The position numbers were made by a program, and so were the translations under genes. A model generated the notes under the pieces. The model was not told the DNA's origin and made no database searches. It saw only the letters and a list, made by a program, of their open reading frames with translations. DNA of 64,000 bases from Sutcliffiella horikoshii. GTDB lineage: Bacteria; Bacillota; Bacilli; Bacillales; Bacillaceae_I. Positions 60,983-64,000 of this stretch are shown here, in pieces. Every line of letters starts with the position of its first letter. Position 1 is the first letter of the stretch. The DNA lies in NCBI GenBank assembly GCA_001636495.1, contig KV440964.1, forward strand, positions 512,666 to 576,665, given 5' to 3'.

Positions 60983-62953
60983 ATGCCTAATTATTTCGAA
61001 AAACTGAATCTGCGTTATCCCGTCTATTTACTTTTTGTAATAGCATTGATTCAACTTGGGATAATTGTGTTTTTCCAATGGCAAATAGGGATTGTCAGCT
61101 TTCTGCTCCTAGGCTTGGTTGTATATCTTTACATCAAAGTGGAACAAAAGGCTAAAAAAGAAATGGAAACGTATATTTCCACTCTTTCCTACCGACTGAA
61201 AAAGGTAGGGGAAGAAGCGTTAATGGAGATGCCGATCGGAATCATGCTTTATAATGACGATTATCAAATTGAATGGACCAACCCCTTTCTTGCCTCTTGC
61301 TTTCATGAGGAAACATTAGTGGGAAGGTCGTTATATGATGTCGGGGAAAATTTGATTCCCCTTTTGAAGCAGGATATCGAGACAGAAACCATTCCCTTAC
61401 ATGATCGAAAATATAAAGTGGTGATTAAAAAAGCGGAACGGCTCATTTACTTTTTTGATATTACCGAACAGACACATATTGAAAAATTATATGAAGATGA
61501 ACGTACCGTACTTGGAATCATTTTCCTTGATAACTATGACGAAGTTACGCAAGGAATGGATGACCAGACAAAAAGTTCAATTAATAGCCAGGTGACTTCC
61601 ATTATAAATAAATGGTCCATGGAAAACGGCGTATTTTTGAAAAGAACGTCCATGGAGCGTTTTATTGTGGTGCTGAATGAGCATATTCTTGTTCAGTTGG
61701 AAAAGAATAAGTTCTCCATTTTAGATGAGGTACGTGAGCAGACCTCCAAACAAAGTATGCCCCTTACCTTAAGCGTCGGGATTGGAACGGGTGTACCTTC
61801 CTTACCTGAGCTTGGACAGCTTGCCCAATCAAGTCTCGATCTGGCATTAGGTCGTGGAGGAGATCAGGTGGCGATCAAACAGACAAACGGTAAGGTGCGC
61901 TTCTATGGTGGAAAAACCAATCCAATGGAAAAGCGGACACGTGTACGGGCGCGAGTTATTTCCCATGCATTGAAGGAACTGATCCACGAAAGTGACAAAG
62001 TCATCATCATGGGACATCGCTATCCCGATATGGATGCACTTGGAGCGGCCATCGGTATTGCCAAAGTAGCAGAACTCAACCACAAGGATGCCTTTATTGT
62101 GTTAAATCAGCAAGAAATGGACGCAGGTATTCACCGTCTTTTAGAAGAGCTGAAAAGCCACAGCGAGTTATGGGAGAAATTCATTTCACCGGAAGATGCC
62201 TATGAGATAGCTACCAATGATACTCTTCTGGTCGTAGTGGATACGCATAAGCCATCACTTGTCATTGAGGAAAAGCTGTTAAATAAAATGGATAATGTGG
62301 TCGTCATTGACCATCACAGGCGTGGAGAGGACTTCATTGAGGATCCATTGCTTGTTTATATGGAGCCTTATGCGTCCTCCACTGCCGAGCTTGTAACAGA
62401 GCTCTTACAGTACCAACCAAAACGTATCAAAATCACAATGCTTGAAGCGACCGCCCTGTTAGCTGGTATAATAGTAGATACGAAAAGCTTCACGGTCCGT
62501 ACCGGGTCCCGTACATTTGATGCAGCATCCTACTTGCGTTCCCAAGGTGCAGACACGATTCTGGTGCAAAAGCTGTTAAAAGAGAATCTCGAACGCTTTG
62601 TAAAGCGGGCGAAACTGATTGAGAGTGCCTATTTGTTCCAAGAAGGCATTGTCATTGCCAAAGGAATCCCTGAAGAGTCTTTTGATCAGGTGATGATTGC
62701 CCAGGCGGCAGATACCCTGCTTGCCATGAGCGATATCAATACATCCTTTGTCATTGCCCATCGAAACGGGGAACAGGTTAGCATCAGTGCGAGATCGCTT
62801 GGTGATATCAACGTGCAGGTCGTGATGGAGAAACTGGGCGGTGGTGGTCACTTGACCAATGCAGCGACTCAGATGAATACGACCATTGATGAAGCGGAAG
62901 AAAAACTGAAACAAGCAATAACAGAGTACTTAGAAGGAGGTTCCAAGGAATGA
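60983..62953 (+). CDS. gdpP: Cyclic-di-AMP phosphodiesterase GdpP
   Basis: Membrane enzyme that cuts c-di-AMP to 5'-pApA and so sets potassium and cell-wall homeostasis. 656 residues: two N-terminal membrane helices (about 12-52), a PAS domain (about 85-150, haem-binding in homologues), a degenerate GGDEF domain (about 170-310) and a DHH/DHHA1 module (about 335-650). The module has [32 protein letters not shown] and the [10 protein letters not shown] motif; all metal ligands look intact. Overlaps rplI by 4 nt. Works on the ligand of DarA. Confidence 0.96.
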   Translation: MPNYFEKLNLRYPVYLLFVIALIQLGIIVFFQWQIGIVSFLLLGLVVYLYIKVEQKAKKEMETYISTLSYRLKKVGEEALMEMPIGIMLYNDDYQIEWTNPFLASCFHEETLVGRSLYDVGENLIPLLKQDIETETIPLHDRKYKVVIKKAERLIYFFDITEQTHIEKLYEDERTVLGIIFLDNYDEVTQGMDDQTKSSINSQVTSIINKWSMENGVFLKRTSMERFIVVLNEHILVQLEKNKFSILDEVREQTSKQSMPLTLSVGIGTGVPSLPELGQLAQSSLDLALGRGGDQVAIKQTNGKVRFYGGKTNPMEKRTRVRARVISHALKELIHESDKVIIMGHRYPDMDALGAAIGIAKVAELNHKDAFIVLNQQEMDAGIHRLLEELKSHSELWEKFISPEDAYEIATNDTLLVVVDTHKPSLVIEEKLLNKMDNVVVIDHHRRGEDFIEDPLLVYMEPYASSTAELVTELLQYQPKRIKITMLEATALLAGIIVDTKSFTVRTGSRTFDAASYLRSQGADTILVQKLLKENLERFVKRAKLIESAYLFQEGIVIAKGIPEESFDQVMIAQAADTLLAMSDINTSFVIAHRNGEQVSISARSLGDINVQVVMEKLGGGGHLTNAATQMNTTIDEAEEKLKQAITEYLEGGSKE

Positions 62954-63399
62954 GGGTAATATTTTTAAAAGATGTAAAAGGAAAAGGGAAAAAAGGCGAA
63001 GTGAAAAACGTGGCAGATGGGTATGCCCATAATTTTCTACTAAAACAAGGGTTGGCGATGGAAGCTTCAAATGGTAACCTTAAATCATTGGAAGCTCAAA
63101 AGAACAAAGAAGCCAAAGAAGCGGAACAAGAGGTTGAAAACGCAAAGAAATTAAAAGATACGCTGGAAAAGCTGACACTTGAATTCCAGACAAAAGCTGG
63201 GGAAGGCGGCCGTTTATTCGGTAGCATCACCACCAAACAAATTGCAGAAGAGCTTCAAAAGAAGCATAAAATAAAGATCGATAAGCGCAAAATGGAACTG
63301 AATGATGCCATTCGTGCTTTAGGCTATACGAATGTGCCAGTAAAGCTGCACACAGACGTTACAGCAACCTTGAAGGTGCATGTGACAGAACAGAAGTAA
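62950..63399 (+). CDS. rplI: 50S ribosomal protein L9
   Basis: 149 residues: N-terminal domain [20 protein letters not shown], a long connecting helix rich in K/E/A (about 40-75), and a C-terminal RNA-binding domain. ATGA overlap with gdpP and GGAGG upstream indicate coupling. Confidence 0.98.
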   Translation: MRVIFLKDVKGKGKKGEVKNVADGYAHNFLLKQGLAMEASNGNLKSLEAQKNKEAKEAEQEVENAKKLKDTLEKLTLEFQTKAGEGGRLFGSITTKQIAEELQKKHKIKIDKRKMELNDAIRALGYTNVPVKLHTDVTATLKVHVTEQK

Positions 63400-63519
63400 G
63401 GGGATGCTCGGCTATTGCCGAGTTTTCTTTATGAGGGCTCTTTTACTAGGTAGAATCAGTTTTAAGTATGCCGGATGTGCAACAAATCGGCTTTGCTTTC
63501 CGGGGAGGAGGAACAGGGA

Positions 63520-64000
63520 TGAGTGATATTTTTGAAGATAGAATTCCACCACAAAATATAGAAGCGGAACAAGCGGTCATTGGGGCCATTTTTCTAGAGC
63601 CATCCTCGCTTACATTGGCGTCGGAACTTGTGATGCCTGATGACTTTTACCGTGCTGCCCACCAAAAGATATATGACTGTATGCTGAATCTTTCCGACCG
63701 GGGCGAGCCGGTCGATTTGGTCACCGTCACATCGGAGCTTGCAAATCTGAAGCTCTTAGAAGAGGTCGGTGGGGTGTCTTATTTAAGTGACATTGCCGGC
63801 TCCGTGCCAACTGCAGCCAACATTGAGTATTACGCGAAGATTGTGGAAGAAAAGTCCATTCTTCGCCGTCTTATCCGGACTGCAACGAATATCGCCCAAG
63901 AAGGCTACAGCCGGGAAGATGAAGTTGCGGGATTATTGAACGAAGCGGAAAAGCAGATCTTGGAAGTGTCACAACGGAAAAATTCCGGCGTGTTCCAAAA
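63520..64000 (+). CDS. dnaC: Replicative DNA helicase DnaC (DnaB family), 5' part
   Basis: First 160 codons of the hexameric replicative helicase (called DnaC in B. subtilis, DnaB elsewhere); the gene runs off the window. The translation begins MSDIFEDRIPPQNIEAEQAV and contains GAIFLEPSSL and GGVSYLSDIAGSVPTAAN of the N-terminal domain. GGGGAGGAGG lies before the ATG. Same order as in B. subtilis (gdpP-rplI-dnaC). Confidence 0.95.

Overview
The window spans the replication origin of a low-GC Gram-positive endospore former of the family Bacillaceae. The evidence is gene order: dnaA-dnaN-yaaA-recF-remB-gyrB-gyrA on one side and rpmH-rnpA-spoIIIJ-jag-mnmE-mnmG-rsmG-noc-soj-spo0J on the other, which is the Bacillus subtilis oriC order. 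Sporulation genes (bofA, csfB, yaaH, yyaC, spoIIIJ) and a long SRP RNA agree with this. The species cannot be fixed from the sequence alone; an alkaliphile-like Bacillus/Sutcliffiella relative is possible.

Layout. Positions 1-3.5 kb (minus strand) hold yaaR, darA, tmk, yaaO and csfB. Next comes a first rRNA operon (4.2-9.1 kb), then bofA-yaaL-recR-ebfC-dnaX, the SRP RNA gene and tadA. A short plus-strand block follows (yaaI, yaaH, dgk, dck). After it lie a tRNA-Ser, serS with a T-box leader, pdxT, pdxS, dacA, guaB and the plus-strand yaaC. A second, almost identical rRNA operon lies at 26.4-31.3 kb, followed by an HD-GYP-like gene, gyrA, gyrB, remB, recF, yaaA, dnaN and dnaA. The origin is bipartite: an unwinding module between dnaN and dnaA (about 40.38-40.56 kb) and a DnaA-box cluster upstream of dnaA (about 42.09-42.35 kb). 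From 42.8 kb to the right edge almost everything is on the plus strand, so most genes run with the replication fork on both arms. The exceptions are yaaI/yaaH/dgk/dck, yaaC and yyaC. The right arm continues with a DUF554 gene, yyaC, a YkvI-like gene, a small MscS channel, yyzM, ychF, rpsF-ssbA-rpsR, yybS, gdpP, rplI and the first 160 codons of the replicative helicase dnaC (dnaB).

Functions. The genes cover initiation and elongation of replication (DnaA, DnaN, DnaX, RecF, RecR, gyrase, SSB, helicase), chromosome segregation and nucleoid occlusion (Soj, Spo0J, Noc, with candidate parS sites), ribosome and tRNA function, nucleotide and vitamin B6 supply (GuaB, Tmk, Dgk, Dck, PdxST), cyclic-di-AMP signalling (DarA receptor and GdpP phosphodiesterase) and sporulation.

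The genes themselves are ordinary; the unusual material is between them. A family of imperfect palindromes of about 125 bp occurs seven times. Its helices are kept by compensatory changes between copies, and two head-to-head copies sit between the serS T-box terminator and the serS start. A second family, arrays of about 50-bp hairpins built on GAAGACCT...AGGTCTTC, follows both rRNA operons and jag. A third family has 20-21 bp units with a TTTAT..GC.AACTTTTC core. A REP-like GGGGTCAGACCCC palindrome with a 58-bp direct repeat lies between the origin boxes and rpmH. None of these has a transposase nearby.
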